Below are positions 33,656-46,289 of a DNA stretch of 64,000 nt, piece by piece. The notes beneath the pieces are model-generated. The model was not told where the DNA came from. It saw nothing but the letters and a program-made list of their open reading frames with translations, and searched no databases. Source of the DNA: Capsicum annuum. Its lineage: Eukaryota; Streptophyta; Magnoliopsida; Solanales; Solanaceae. Position 1 is the first letter of the stretch, and every line of letters begins with the position of its first letter. The position numbers and the translations under genes are program-made. The stretch lies in NCBI RefSeq assembly GCF_002878395.1, contig NW_025859999.1, positions 277,786 to 341,785 on the forward strand, read 5' to 3'.

Positions 33656-34376
33656 AGTCTTGTTATGTCAAGTATCCTATGTCAGTTCTAGTTCCTGTCT
33701 CTATTATTGCTTATACATATAGTAGTTTTATATATTTTATTTGGAATATTGTAATGTATCTACTTCTTCTTAACAAAGAATGGAATTTTGTTTGTCTTCT
33801 TCATATTTTCTCTCTTTAATTTAAAATTTATTCTTCATATTAGTATCGCTATAGTGTCCATAAATTAACAATCTTGTGCTTACTTTATTTTTCATTAACT
33901 ACTATTATTTTTCAATAATACCAAAATGGGGAATACTAAATGCGTAAGGTAGGTAGTAGGTGTGTTGCATGATGTGATAATGATATAATTATATGTCAAG
34001 GACAAAAGAACAAGGTACAAAGTGGTGATATGTTTGATAAAGCGAATAAAGTCAAGAAAGCTAGTGATAGGTGGTACAAATATGCTGACTGCAAAGATGG
34101 AATATTGATTGGTAAAAATTCTTAAATGAACATTGATATGTGCAAGCATATTGACAGGGGAAATTTTGACATATAATGAATGAGTTGATGTTTTGATTGT
34201 CTATTGACAACAAGGGAACAAGTCCCTAGATTGCATGGTATATTGACAAGGAGAAGTTTGATGCATAATGATAGGAAAAACATTCACTAAAATTAGTGGT
34301 AATCACTCCAACTATTTAAATTAATAAATTTGATACTCCAAAGATTTGTGGTCAAGTTCTGTGGTTTGGCATAATC
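33656..34376 (+). other. AT-rich untranslated-like stretch after T32-C
   Basis: About 720 bases with no supportable gene. It contains a purine run, CAAAATGGGGAA, near 33922 and many A/T runs. It may be the 3' untranslated part of the element carrying T32-C. Confidence 0.4.
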
Positions 34377-35266
34377 AAAAGGGGGGAAATTTCCACATCT
34401 TGTTTTGATGATCAGAAACTAACTATAAGGGACCAATTCCTTAGGTTATTATGGAAAAATACCGTTGTCACAAGGTCTACGCAGTTTTGTTGTCTAGTCT
34501 AACAAACTGTGCAGGTGAGATGTATACCTTTCAATGACATTTGGACCAATCAAATTTTGACCAAAATAATTTTCCACTATAAAAGGAAAGGAATGCTTCT
34601 CAATGAAGTAGTTTTTGCATGATCAGAATATTGATGAAAGAGAGAGGGAAAATCTTAACTTTACTATATTTCTCAAGTTCTTGATTTCTTTATGTACTAA
34701 AAAAGGTGAGTCTTCTAGAGTAGAGTCGTGGTTTGTAACTAATTACTCTCACTATATGAGTAATGTTTTCTTTGCTCTCTTGATGATACTTAGGTAGAGT
34801 TATTTGAGTTTAATATTGGTTAGAGTTAATCAGTATTAAGGAGTTTTATTGATAGAGTCATCATGATAGACTTGTAGTAGAGTAATTACAAGCAGGTGAA
34901 GCCTACAGATAGGTGTCCTCTAGGCAGATTTTTCATGGTAGGCTTAATGTAGTGTTATTACAAACTAGAGTAGCCTATAGTTTGGTTCAAATCAGATTTG
35001 TAATCAAGAGGTTTATTATACTAAATTGTTGAAGTGCTTATGAGGGCAAGCCATAGTTTTCCTCCCTTTGGTAAGGAGGTTCCCATGATAAAATCTTTTT
35101 CTTCTTATGTTTCTGCAAAGTCTTTAGTTTTCTAGTGCTTTACTGCTTGATTACCTTTGACTAACTTTATGGGACCTAGTCCCTTATAGTTTTGTGTAAC
35201 CCTTTAAGTTTCATCATTTACTATTACTGGTTTGGCTTTCATAAGCCTGCATTGGGACACAACATT
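34377..35266 (+). repeat. Possible LTR with TATA box, after T32-C
   Basis: A polypurine-like AAAAGGGGGGAAA (34377-34389) is followed by a stretch with a clear TATAAAA (34578-34584, context CACTATAAAAGG) and a GA-rich leader. It ends near TGGGACACAACA at ~35266. No second copy was found in the window, so the LTR call rests on position and promoter look only. The ORF at 34615 is not supported. Confidence 0.35.
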
Positions 35267-35282
35267 AGAAATATTAGATCAT

Positions 35283-36264
35283 ATCTCACTTTCAAACTAA
35301 GGGTAGCGTACTTAAGAGGAAAGAGGTGCCGACACGTGCTATTAGTGCTTCCAGTGAAATACGAATTGTAGATAATACAATGGCTCAAGAAGTTATACAT
35401 CTGATAATGGAGATACAGTTACTGACGAAGCATTTTTCAACCATGGGGTGTAAGAAGGTAAATGCGATGGGCGCATAAGGTAAAGAACCTAGTTTGTGTA
35501 ACTCTAATAGTAAAGAAAAGGTGAAGTATTTAGATAGAGAGATGTGGGTTGTTGAGCCAAGGGGCAAGGGTCTAATGAAAATGCATAGAACTTGAGGCAA
35601 GGAACCAAGGTCAAAACTACTATAGGGACTGATATATGGACCAAAGAAGAGAGAGAGAGAAAGATGGTGACTAAATTCTTAAGGATTAGTAAACGAGAAA
35701 AGTGGTGCCTATTTTCCACCGGGGAACCATAACACTAATTCAGTTAATGGAGGCATTGCTTACTAAGTTTGTTAAGGGGTTAGAGAATCAGGAGAGTACC
35801 TTAAGGATATAAAGGTAGATATTTAAGGTTTGACCCCAAAAGTGAAATCAAATACTACTACGATCAAGTAACTTGAGCTGTAATTTAGTTTGATGTCAAT
35901 GACCTTGATTCAATATCATCTTAACACTCTTCCAATTAATACTGTGTAAAATTTAAAGAATAATAGTCAATGTTTTGCCATCACAACTTAAAGTGTTAAG
36001 TCCATCATTGATCCCCCCATATATTTTGTTGATGAAGCTAGGGATGTTTTTGTTAATGTAGATGAGGCACCTGAAGTGGAATTTGAGAAGTTCGTGACTA
36101 GTGGTAAGTCATTACAAAAATTGACATGTGACAATAAGTAAGTTGAGAAGCATAAAGTTAAGGGGAAGGAAGTCGCGCCTATTTTGACAACCATTTCACT
36201 ACCTTCTTTTCCTTATCCTCAAAGATTTAAGAATAATAAAGAGGAATAGAAGTATACAAAGTTC
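35283..36264 (+). pseudogene. Element E gag C-terminal part and linker (broken)
   Basis: Around 35380-35460 one frame reads 'MAQEVIHLIMEIQLLTKHFSTMG'. This corresponds to the F1 segment with 'MAHLKMQMDLLAKHLLSSKT' at 54800 (minus), a conserved post-capsid region of Athila-like Gag. The capsid itself is absent, so the element is truncated on its left. A charged linker follows and leads into the protease. Confidence 0.55.
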
Positions 36265-36771
36265 TTGTTGATGTTGAAGGAACTATCTACTAATATTCAT
36301 TTTGTAGAAGAATTTAAGATTATGCCATTCTATACAAAGCTCATGAAGAATTTCATTACTAAGAACCAGATGGTGACTTTTAAGCCCACTAATAATTTCT
36401 CTATATCTTTAGTAAACAAGAAGGAAGACCCTAAAACATTTACTATTCAATGTATTATTGGGAACTTTATCTTCTCTCAAGATTTATGTGATTTGAGAGC
36501 TAGTACAAATCTAATATTGTTGGTAGTGTATAAGAAGTTGGGGTTGGGGGAACCCAAAGTTACATTCATAAGGTTATTGATGGCTGGCCGTTCTATAAAG
36601 AAATCGATTGGTATATTGTGTGATGTTTTGGTAAAGGTTACATCCTTCATATATCCAGCTGATTTTGTTATCCTTGACTATGAGGTGGACTTTAAAGTCC
36701 TAGTTATCTTGGGAAGGCCATTCATCAATATAGGTGGGGCCTTTGTTGACAAGGAGATGGGAAAGATGTAG
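36265..36771 (+). pseudogene. Element E aspartic protease (Athila-like, altered)
   Basis: A 168-codon open frame with 'FKIMPFYTKLMKNFITK', the active-site block 'CDLRASTNLILL', 'YKKLGLGEP', 'GILCDVLVKVTSFIYPADFVI', 'VDFKVLVILGRPFI' and 'GGAFVDKEMGKM'. The catalytic Asp is kept but the following Gly is Arg, which probably inactivates it. F1 has the homologous region at 53351-53815 (minus) with 'CDFGGSINLMPL'. About 500 bases of degenerate linker follow before RT. Confidence 0.75.
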
Positions 36772-37269
36772 TTCAAACTTAATTATATGTTACTTTTAAT
36801 ATGCGCCAGTCTACGCGATAGCCAAAGGATATGATAGGTGTGTCACTTATCAATACTATTGATAATGATACAGTAACTATGCCCATTGAATAGAGACTTA
36901 GGGTTTAGGTGTTAGAATAAGTTTTCATGAAATTTGACACCTATGGCATTAATAAGTACGATGAGACAGTGAGTGCATTGTATGGTAGAGATTCTTATAC
37001 TTATGCTCCAAAAAATCTAGATCTTGATCTATAGAATAGAACCACTCCTCCAACTCAACCATTTATTCACGATCAACCGATCTCGAATTGAAGGCCCTTC
37101 CATGACACTTGCGCTATGTATTTTTGGAAGCCAACAATGCCTTATTGGTCATTATTGTAGTTAATTTATTAGAAAATACAGGTTAAATCATTGACTTAGT
37201 GTTGCAAAGGTTCAAGAGGGTCATTCGATGGACTATTATAGACATTTTAGGGATTTCACCATGTACATA

Positions 37270-38135
37270 TACTTATAAAATATATCTTGAACTAGATTGT
37301 ACACCCAACCTCGATTACCAATGTTGATTGAATCCTCTTATGCAGGAAGTTGTGAACAAAAAGATCATAAAGTGGTTAGATGCTAGAGTGGTTTACTTTA
37401 TTATGGATAGCAAGTGGGTCAACCTGGTTTAATGTGCACCTAAGAACGGTGGGATCACTGTTGTTCAAATAACAAGAATTAATTGGTGCCCATGTGGCCG
37501 ATTACTTTATGGAGAGTATGCATGTATTACAGAAAGTTTAACGCTTGGACTCAAAATGACCATTTTCCTATGTTGTTTATAGATAAGTTGCTAGACTGAC
37601 TTATAGGAATAGGTAGGTACTATTTTTGTAATAGGTATTCTTGCTATAATTGGACTTCTATTGCTTCCAAAGACAAAGAAAAGACTATTTTTACTTGCCC
37701 TTATGGGAATTTTATGCTTTAGAGGATTTCGTTTGGACTATGTAATGCTCCAAAAACCTTTTTGTGGTGTATGATGTAGATATGTTGTGATATTAATGAG
37801 ACTATTGAGGTCTTTATGGATGACATTTTCGTCCTTAGGGAATCCTTTAATGATTGTCTGACCCATTTGGCCAGCATAATCCAAAGACGTAAGAAGTGCA
37901 AGCTAGTGCTAAATTAGGAAAAATGCTATTTTTTGAGAAGAAAGGAATTGTTCTTTGTCATAAAATCTCAAAAAGAGGTTTTTAGGTAGATAGGTCAAAG
38001 ATAGAGATGATTAAAAAATGGTCTTCTCTGATATCAGTTAAAGGTATTCGAAGCCTTTTTGGGTTATATTGGTCTCTATAGGAGTTCATCAAGGACTTTT
38101 CTAAAATTTCTAATTCTTTATGAAAGCTATTATGG
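37270..38135 (+). pseudogene. Element E reverse transcriptase (broken)
   Basis: Recognisable pieces across frames are 'PLMQEVVNKKIIKWLDA' (37337), 'TIFTCPYGNFML' (37686), 'RISFGLCNAPKTF' and the catalytic 'EVFMDDIFVL' (37808). The FMDD variant of the metal-binding box is typical of the Athila branch. There are many stops and frameshifts, with a small gap around 37480-37560. Confidence 0.75.
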
Positions 38136-38640
38136 AATGATGTGAAATTTGTGTTTGATTATGTGTCTCAATGACTTTGAGTGCCTTAAGGAGCTGTTGA
38201 TTTTGGCTTCTATTATTGATCCCTTTGGTTTGTCTTTGCCCTTCGATGTGATGTCATATACTAGTATAGTAGCCTTTGGTGTTGGCTTAAGCCAGGAAGT
38301 GAGACTATCTAACACCAATCTATTATCCTAGGGAGACATTAAACCCCATGCAAAAGAATTATACAATCACAGAGAAAGAGTTACCCATGATGATTTTTGT
38401 TTTTCGAAAATTTCAATTTTATTTTATAGGGACTAGAGTCATAGTTCACATAGATTATGCAACATTGAGGTATTTAATGTTAAAGAAAGATGCAATACCG
38501 CGGTTGGTTCATTGGGTCCTTATGTTGTCATAATTTTTCTTCGAGGTGAAAGAATTGAAGGACATTGGGAACCAGGTTGCAAATCACTTATCTCAGCTTA
38601 AGGATGAGAAAATGTAGAGCTTGATATATATTATATTTTT
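38136..38640 (+). pseudogene. Element E RNase H (broken)
   Basis: Two open stretches carry it. 38149-38331 includes 'LPFDVMSYTSIVAFGVGL', where the usual first acidic residue after 'MC' has become Tyr. 38348-38533 includes 'KNYTITEKELPMMIFVFRKF' (Glu kept) and 'VIVHIDYATLRYLMLKKDA' (Asp kept), then 'RLVHWVLML'. A stop and a frameshift separate them. Confidence 0.75.
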
Positions 38641-39840
38641 TTAGATGAGCAGTTCTTGGCAGTATCTCAAGACTTAATCCCATGGTTCACTAATTTTTCC
38701 AACTTTATGGTAAGTGATCTTGTTCCAAAAGATTTATCATTCCAGTAGCATAAATGATTTAAGCATGAGGTGAGAAATTTTTATTGGGATGAGCATTATG
38801 TCTTTCAAATTTCTACAGATGGATTTATTTGAAGATGTATTCCTAAGATGGAGATGATGAGCATTCTTGAGTCTTTTTATTCATAATTTTGCTCAAGCCT
38901 ATGATCAGTGGTAGTGGAAAGGTAATATTTCACAAAAAAATGAACTCCCCAATACAACCATCTTTGATTAGAGTTTTTGATGTGTGAGGAATTGATTTCA
39001 TGGGTCTATTTGTGAGCTCCTATACGATAAAGTATATAGTGGAAATTGACTATGTTTCAAAGTAGGTAAAGGCAGTCGTGCTTCCCAACAAAGAGTATTG
39101 AAGTTTCAATGCGTTCTTAAAAAAGAACTGCTTTCCTAGGTTTGGCACTCCACTTTAAATTATTAGTGTTGGTGGGTCTCACTTCCGCAATCATTTTTTT
39201 CAGCCCTTCTCCAAAAATATGATGTAAAGCATAAGGTGGAAAAACCTTTCTATCCGCAAATGAGTGGGCAGGTTGATGTCTCCAATAATAAGATCAAGTT
39301 GATATTGGTGAAGACTTTGAATGCCAATAGGACTAATTGGACAAGAAATTTAGATGATGCTTTGTGAGCCTACCATACAACTTTAAAGAACTCCATTGTT
39401 TCCTCTCTATATTAGCTTTTGTATGAAAAGTCATGCCACTTGCTTTTTGAGCTGGAGCACAAAACACTATGTGTGTTGAAAAAGATGAATGGTGAGTGGC
39501 ATAATGTAACTAATTTGATGTCTAGCAAGGTGAATGGGTTTTATAAATTATGACTTTGATCATAAGAGAGTTCAGCCTTCTACAAGGAAAAGATAAAGCT
39601 GTACCATGACGAAATGATCGAGAAAATGGTGTTTCAACTAGGTGATATGGTCTTGTTATAAAATTTGAGACTTTTCTTGCTTTTTGGCAAGCTAAAGTCT
39701 AGGTGGTATGGACCATTCATGGTAGGTAGGGTGTTCTTGCATTGTGGCATTGAGCTTTAACGTGATAGTGAAGTCTCGTTTAAATTGAATGGGCAACGTG
39801 TGAAACACTATATGGGAAAGCTAATAACGTAAAAGTAAAT
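38641..39840 (+). pseudogene. Element E integrase (broken)
   Basis: Strongly decayed. Fragments recognisable by position and spacing are 'VEIDYVSK' (~39043), 'VGGSHFRNHFF' (~39169), 'KPFYPQMSGQVDVSN' (~39243) and 'FKLNGQRVKHYMGKL' (~39778), the usual end of Athila-like integrases. The catalytic triad cannot be assigned with confidence. Stops in every frame rule out function. Confidence 0.65.
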
Positions 39841-41342
39841 GATTACATGAGCCTTGGTGAAGTCTGAGTAACCAAGGGAAATGTGTTATGTCACAATATT
39901 AAATCAGGCACTGCATACGAGGAAACCCAGGGGATGGTTAGTAAAGTTTGAGTATCCAACCTAGCCACATCATGCAACGACATTAAATTAAGTGATTCAT
40001 GAGAGCTAACCCGTGTTTTGTACTTGTTACATTATAGGGTTACTTCTCTGGTCAGTGTACAGCATTGAATAGCAAAAAGAGACCGAAAATTTTTCTATTT
40101 CTCAGGTCCCTACAAGTCATATGGACACCCTATGACTTGTCACTAGGATTTGTATAGAGCTGGATCTCAACCAACTTGTAGTTAAGAGTTTTTTGGAGTC
40201 ATGATGACTCTTAAAATGAGTAGTTGTTAGTGTCAATGACTCATCACCTAGAGTCATCATTACTGGAGAACACAGGTAATATTCTAGTCTAAATAGAGGA
40301 GTCCACGACTTGTAACCACTAGATACAAGTCATCACAACAACTCATCATTGGATCCAACATCACGGAACCAATGGGTCGACTCGACCAAAATTGCATGAA
40401 TTCAAAGAGAATTAACCCACTTAATTTATCCACCTTCACAATTTAAACGTTTGTGAGTCCCTCCATTCCAATAGCATTTAAAATACACTCTAAATTCATC
40501 CCTCAAAATCAAAATCAAATCTCAATCTCTCTAAAATCTCTTTTCTCATGAATGAAGGAACCACACAGAAATTTTAAAGAACCCAAGGGAAGTTTCAATT
40601 ACTTTTAAAGTATATACTATACTTTAATAATCTATTAAGAGTTTTACCTGAAAGTTGGTTGATACACTTGGGTTCTACATTTGATTAGGTGTTCAGGGTT
40701 GAAGCATATATGTGTGTTCTTGAGAATTATGGAGACTTTTAAAAAAATTAGAATATGTTAAATTAGTTTTAAAAAAATTAATTTGGAGATAAATTAAGAG
40801 TGTAATCTAGATGTTAAACTCATAGGGAAGTGTGAATACCCATTGGGAATGTGAAATCAAAAATCAAACTCCCTGAAGCACCCATGTTGCCGATGCTATG
40901 AGACTCATAATGTTTCATAGGGTGACCTAAGGAGTCATTATGTGAATCGTAGCCACAGGTAACATAGGTTACAAGAGGTTTTTTCTTTCTAGTAGCACTA
41001 GACTCACAATATGAGTTATTGTGTCCCCATACAACTAATCGTGTGAAATCATAGTGACTTTGTAGATAAAGTCATTAGGGTATAATTTTTCGTGATACTA
41101 TGAGTGTTGGTGAGAATAGTCGTGTAACCCAATGACTCATTTGGAGGACTCGCAATGTGAAAAGTGAATGATGCCCATCCATCCATCCACTATATGAGTG
41201 CTAGAATAACTTATAGTCTCTGGTAATGAGGTGTACCCAGACTTATAGGGTGCCCAATGACTACTAGATACTTGTTATTTTTACTTGCTATTGTTTTCTT
41301 TTATTAGGATTATCTGATGTTATGTTTCTTTATTAGGTACAA
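39841..41342 (+). repeat. Non-coding segment with dyad arrays between element E pol and T32-E
   Basis: 1.5 kb without a gene. Perfect inverted repeats include ACAAGTCATA/TATGACTTGT (40112-40140, 9-bp spacer), ATGACTC/GAGTCAT (40236-40257) and GACTTGTA/TACAAGTC (40307-40331, 9-bp spacer). A CT-rich leader-like stretch lies at 40440-40550. A second set of GACTCAT-type words spans 40890-41240. Just before T32-E the sequence CTTTATTAGGTACAAATG resembles a 3' splice site followed by an ATG. It looks like a U3-type control region inside the element (inference). Confidence 0.55.
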
Positions 41343-43190
41343 ATGACACCCAAAGTTAATTCAACTAAGCAAACACTAAAGAAGCAAGATCGCTCCTCAC
41401 TCGACATCTGAGGGATGAGTCTTCAATTAATGAGTTAAGTAGATTCATGAAAGAATATAAAATAGTAAGGGTGGAGGAAACAAGGAAGATTTTACCATGG
41501 GGCACCAAGGGTTCCCACCCGAGACAATTACCTCCACAGGCTAGGCCTCAGATGAAGAACCCCAACCATTCACCGCCCCACTTCCTTTCTCAGCCTGAAG
41601 AGAGGGGAGTCCTCATCTGGTTCTTATGGTGTTGATAGGATGATAATGCATTAGAAGATGGGTCTAAAAATAAAGAGTCTATGAATTTCAACTTGGAAAA
41701 TAACGAGAAAGATAAAGAGGAAGAGTAGAAGAATTTCAGTGACAACCTAGTTGAGATACCTCCTCCCATGCCTTTTGAGCCACTATAGATTACACCTGTC
41801 ACAAGATATAGAAATTATATGATAGATATAGTATTGTTAATACTTTTACCCAAAGTCCAAATAGAGAAATATATTTAGTACCCAAAGTATGTATGGTGGG
41901 CATATCTGAGATACACGATTTGAGGCTCCCTTCTGAAGCACTATTTTAAGTAAATGACAAGGGCTTGAGGATGATACAACTCAGCTTAGGTTTAATAATC
42001 TTATGCCACTTACCAAACAGAGCTGAAGCGAGTTTATCTGTAGGGGATGTTTTGGAAGGGTGGTGATCCCTTGGTTTCATTTTTAAATTGAGATATTCAG
42101 GTGAAAATTTCAACCTAGACTATTTCTAGATTTCTTAATGGTCTTGATTTCTAGTTCTCAAAAAGCACTGATAAGATTGATCACCGCATGGATGAAATAT
42201 AGAAAGTGAAGGTAAAAAAGATTGGGTAAGAAGAAAATTTCACCTACTTTAGGTACATGGCTGGTATTATTACTAAATAACTAAAGGAGGCATATTCGGT
42301 AGTTGGTACTTCAATGAAGATCGTGAAGGGCATATTGAAGTTCACTGCAAAGGCTTGATAAAGACTTGTTAGTCATAAATTTAGCAAAACAAATGAGGAC
42401 ACCGTGTTGATTCTTGACTGAGCCACTCTAGTTGGGGGCATCATGGAAGTATATGAGATTTACCTAGCCAAGATCATAGATGGAGATATCTATTATCGGG
42501 AGGTGATTACCGATACTACCATAGCCTTTCTATATTTGCAAAGACATATTTGTTTAGAAAAGGGTTTCCCAAAGATTTTTGTTATGGATTAATTTTTGAC
42601 TGTCCGGAAGATCACTAAACATAGGATTGATCGGAGATTCTGACAATCCCATTTCAAAAGCTAAGGTAGGATCTACGTTACTTCAGGCATTATTTTAGGT
42701 CGAGGGCACACATATATCGATTCTTTAGGGTACACCAATCTTGGTGACGCCTCTACTGAGACTGCCCACTCTGAGCCTCAGGCCTCCATAGATGCATCTA
42801 GTTCTTCACAAGACTTGATTTTACCAACTATAGTGATACCATCTATATTTATAATACTCTTTAGTTTCTATGATCAAGTCCCACATGCATTCCTAAATGA
42901 TATGTTGAAGAAACTAGGAATACTTGACCGTAGGATGATGAACATTAGAAGGAGAGTAACGTCATAGGTACAAAATAAAATTAGGAGCGAGATTAAGGTT
43001 ATGCAGACTAGGTTTGATAGGTTCAAGCAGTGGATTAGTCAGAAGTTTATGGGTATGCAGGCTCCAGATCTGGCGGGCGTGCATGAGAAATTAGTTTCTC
43101 TCTGAGCTGCAATAGAAGATATGCAAGCAAGGATATTCCCTACTTACCCTATTATTAAGGATATCCCTATGGATAATGTGTTAAATATTT
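41343..43190 (+). pseudogene. T32-E: Transposase_32-type ORF (broken)
   Basis: It starts 'MTPKVNSTKQTLKKQDRSSL' at 41343, like the basic start of T32-F1 ('MAPKGKNGNTLKKATK'). An acidic, low-complexity region follows around 41640-41730 ('ENNEKDKEEE' type). The domain body around 42300-42560 reads 'MKIVKGILKFTAKA' and 'DTVLIL', then 'GGIMEVYEIYLAKII' and 'TDTTIAFLYL', the pattern of the 'putative plant transposon protein' family. The C-terminal third has coiled-coil-like sequence. At least ten stops and frameshifts. Function of the family is unknown. Confidence 0.6.
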
Positions 43191-43476
43191 AGGGCACAAA
43201 GGAGAAGGAAAAGACTATTAAGGAAGAAGTTTTTGAAAGACTGTGGTAGAAGAGAAATAGAAGAAAGTAGAAAAAAATGGTGGAAATAGCCAAGAAATCT
43301 GGTGTGTAGACTGCACAGGACCATTAGATAAAGGTCTGTGAGATAGGGGCAGGTTATGGTATCTCCCGAGTGGTTGACATGATAGTTATAACTTAAGTAG
43401 GGTTGAGTAGGGTTACCATTCTGCCTCACCCAAGCTATTTATGCTAGTAATCCAGCCATATTTGGGACAATAACTG

Positions 43477-44780
43477 ATGAGAGTGGGGTCTATTATTGGG
43501 TCCCACCTATCAAGACTTCATGAGTTTGCACCTACTCATGAATTTGAGATTGATCTTCTCTCCAACACACAACCTATTTCTATTCCTCCATATCATATGG
43601 CCCCCAAAGAACTTAAGGAGTTGAAAGAGCAACCCAAAGATCTTCTAGATAAGGGTTTCATAAGGCCTAGCATTTCTCCTTGGGGTGCACCCATTCTGTT
43701 CATATGAAAGAAAGATGGTTCATTGTGGATGTGTATTAATTATCGTTAGTTAACCAGGTCAAAGTCAAGAACAAGTACCCTCTTCCAAGAATTAATGACC
43801 TATTTGATCACATGCAAGGTGCTAACTATTTCTAAGAAATAGACTTAAGATCCGGTTATCACCATCTTAAAGTTAGGGAGTGTGATATTCCAAAAATAGC
43901 TTTTTGCACCCAATATGGTCATTTTGAGCTCTTAGTCATGTCCTTTGGGCTACTAATGACCTTGCAGCCTTTATGTACCTCATGAATCGGGTGTTCAAAA
44001 AATACCTAGTTATGATTGTTATTATGATCGTAGATGATATTCTTGTATACTTCTGAAGTGAGAACGACCATGAATATCATCTTCGAATAGTCTTGTAAAC
44101 CCTTAGTGATCATTAACTATTTTCTAAATTTAGCAAGTGCAAATTTTGGCTAAGGTCAGTTACTTTTCTAGGTCATATTATTTCTTATGAAGGTATTTGA
44201 GTTGACCCTCAAGAGATAGAAGCTATGAAAAATTGGCCTAGACCTATTTCCCCATCTGATATTGGGAGTTTCTTGGGTCTAGCTAGCTTCTACCATCATT
44301 TTGTTAAGGGTTTCTCTTCCATTGCGTCTCTTTTGACTTGTTTGACCCAAAAGAAAATAAAATTCTTATGGTCTGACTCTTGTAAGAAGAGTTTTTAGGA
44401 GTTGAACACTCGACTCACTTCGGCCCCTTGTTGACCCTTTCAAATAGTGTATATGATTTTATGGTGCACTGTGATGCTTCTAGAGTTGGGTTGGGTTGCG
44501 TGTTGATGCAGAAAGGTAAGGTTATAGCCTATGCCTCCAGATAGATGAAACCGCATGAGAAAAGCTACCCGACCCATGATCTCAAGTTAGCCACAGTGGT
44601 TTTTGCATTGAAAATCTACAGACACTATTTGTACGGTGTTCATGTTGATGACTTTACGGATCACAAGAGTTTGTAGTATGTGTTTACTCAGAGAGAGAGT
44701 TGACTCTTCATTTGAGGAGACGGTCTGAATTGTTAAAGGAACATAATATGAATGTGTTGTATCACCCGGGCAAAGGCAAT
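43477..44780 (+). pseudogene. Element F reverse transcriptase and RNase H (broken)
   Basis: RT starts with '[20 protein letters not shown]' at about 43598, then '[12 protein letters not shown]' and a stop. Later blocks are '[13 protein letters not shown]', '[10 protein letters not shown]', the catalytic-box region near 44025-44050 (IVDD) and 'FLGLASFYHHFVKGF'. RNase H has 'MVHCDASRVGLGCVLMQK', '[17 protein letters not shown]' (Lys at the usual Glu) and 'DDFTDHKSL'. Stops occur at 43707, near 44056, 44397 and 44674, with frameshifts near 43755 and 43960. Confidence 0.85.
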
Positions 44781-46276
44781 GTAGTGACAGATGCCCTTAG
44801 GAGGTCATCCATGGGTAGTGTAGCACAGGCCGAGGAAGATAAGAAGGAGTTAGCTTGTGAGGTGCATCGTTTGGGTAGGTTGGAAGTTACATTACTTGAT
44901 TCAGCTAAGGTTAATGTTTGGGTCAATAGTAGGTTTGAGTTTTCTCTACTTTTGAAAGTAATGGAGAAGCAAGATATGGATCCTAGTTTGGTCAAACTGA
45001 AGGAGTCAGTTAAAGACCAAAAGGTGGGAGTTTTCTTCCAAGGGGGGCATCGTGTATTGATATTTCAGAATAGATTTTGTGTGCCTAATGTTAAAGATTT
45101 AAGGCAGAGAATTATGGCTGAAGCACATGGCGTGCGATAATCTATTCATGCTGATGCTACAAAGATGTACCGCAATTTACGAGAAATCTGTTGGAGGAAT
45201 GGTATGAAAAAGGATATAGAAAAATTTGTAAAGAAGTGTACAACTTGCCAATAGGTTAAGATAGAACACCAAAGACCCGATGGAATGATGCGAGAATTCA
45301 GTATTCTTACTTGGAAGTGGGAAGAAGTAAATATGGATTTTGTGACTGGTTTACCTCCTTCTCAACGTCATCATGATTTGATTTGGGTCATTATAAACAG
45401 GTTGATTAAGTCCGCACATTTCTTGCCAGTGCATACATTTTTCACCACTGAGGACTATGCTAAGCTATTCATTTGAGAGTTAGTCAGGTTACATGGAGTT
45501 CATTTATCTATTATCTCCGACAGGGGTACTCAATTTACTTCTCATTTTTAGAGGGCTTTTTAGAAGGGTCTTGGTACCCAGGATTATCTTAGCTCCATTT
45601 TTTATCCGCAGAACGATGGTCAGGATGAAAGGACCATCCCGACCTTGGAGGATATGTTGAGGGCATGTGTTCTTGATTTTAAAGGAAGTTGGGATGAACA
45701 TTTGCCATTGATTGAATTTTCTTACAACAAAAGTTTTCATGCTAGCATTGGAATGGCTCTATTTGAGGATTTAAATAGAAGGCGATGTAGATCACCCATA
45801 GGTTGGTTTGAAGTGGGTGAAGCTACTATGAGTGGACCTGATGCTATGTTTGTGGATATGAAGAAAGTTAAGCTGATTCGGGAATGGTTGAAGACAGTCC
45901 AGAGTCACCAGAAGTCATATGCAGATATAAGAAGAAGAGCTCTTGAGTTTGAGGTTAACAATCTGGTGTACTAGAAGATTAAATCCATGAAGAGGGTGAA
46001 AAGATTTGGTAAGAAAGGGAAGCTTAGTCCCCGATACGTTGACCCTTATAGAGTTTTGACTCATGTTGGGAAAGCAGCTTATGAGATTGAATTGTCTGCC
46101 GAGTTGTCAGTTGTCCATCCTATCTTTCACATTTTTATGCTTAAGAAACACACTGGTGATTCTGTTGTTGTTGATCCATTAGAAAGTTTAAGCCCTTTTA
46201 GTGAGTCGTCCAGCTATGCGTCCTCATTTTCTCTTGTTCTTGGCCTATCTAGCCACATTCGAGGACGAATGTTTCC
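44781..46276 (+). pseudogene. Element F integrase (broken)
   Basis: The N-terminal zinc region has 'KKCTTCQ' near 45240. The core keeps all three catalytic acids: 'NMDFVTGLPPS' (45332), 'SDRGTQFTS' (~45517) and 'DERTIPTLEDML' (45626). After a stop at 45972 the C-terminal half reads 'KRVKRFGKKGKLSPRYVDPYRVL' and 'LSVVHPIFHIFMLKKHTGD'. The chromodomain-like tail seen in D is missing; sequence diverges after about 46190. Stops at 45254, 45474 and 45548. Confidence 0.85.
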
Positions 46277-46289
46277 AAGGGGGAGATAT
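46277..46289 (+). promoter_or_regulatory. Element F polypurine tract
   Basis: AAGGGGGAGATAT directly precedes the LTR start TGTAATACCCC. Confidence 0.9.

Larger units (their letters stand above)
35283..43440 (+). mobile_element. Element E: Athila-like Ty3/gypsy remnant with downstream Transposase_32-type ORF
   Basis: The plus-strand order is C-terminal gag, protease, RT, RNase H, integrase, a 1.5-kb non-coding segment with dyad words, then T32-E. No LTR is seen at either edge. Protease, RT and RNase H resemble the Athila/Cyclops branch rather than the chromovirus type of D and F. All domains are heavily mutated. The same order of gag-protease then T32 occurs in F1. Confidence 0.75.
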
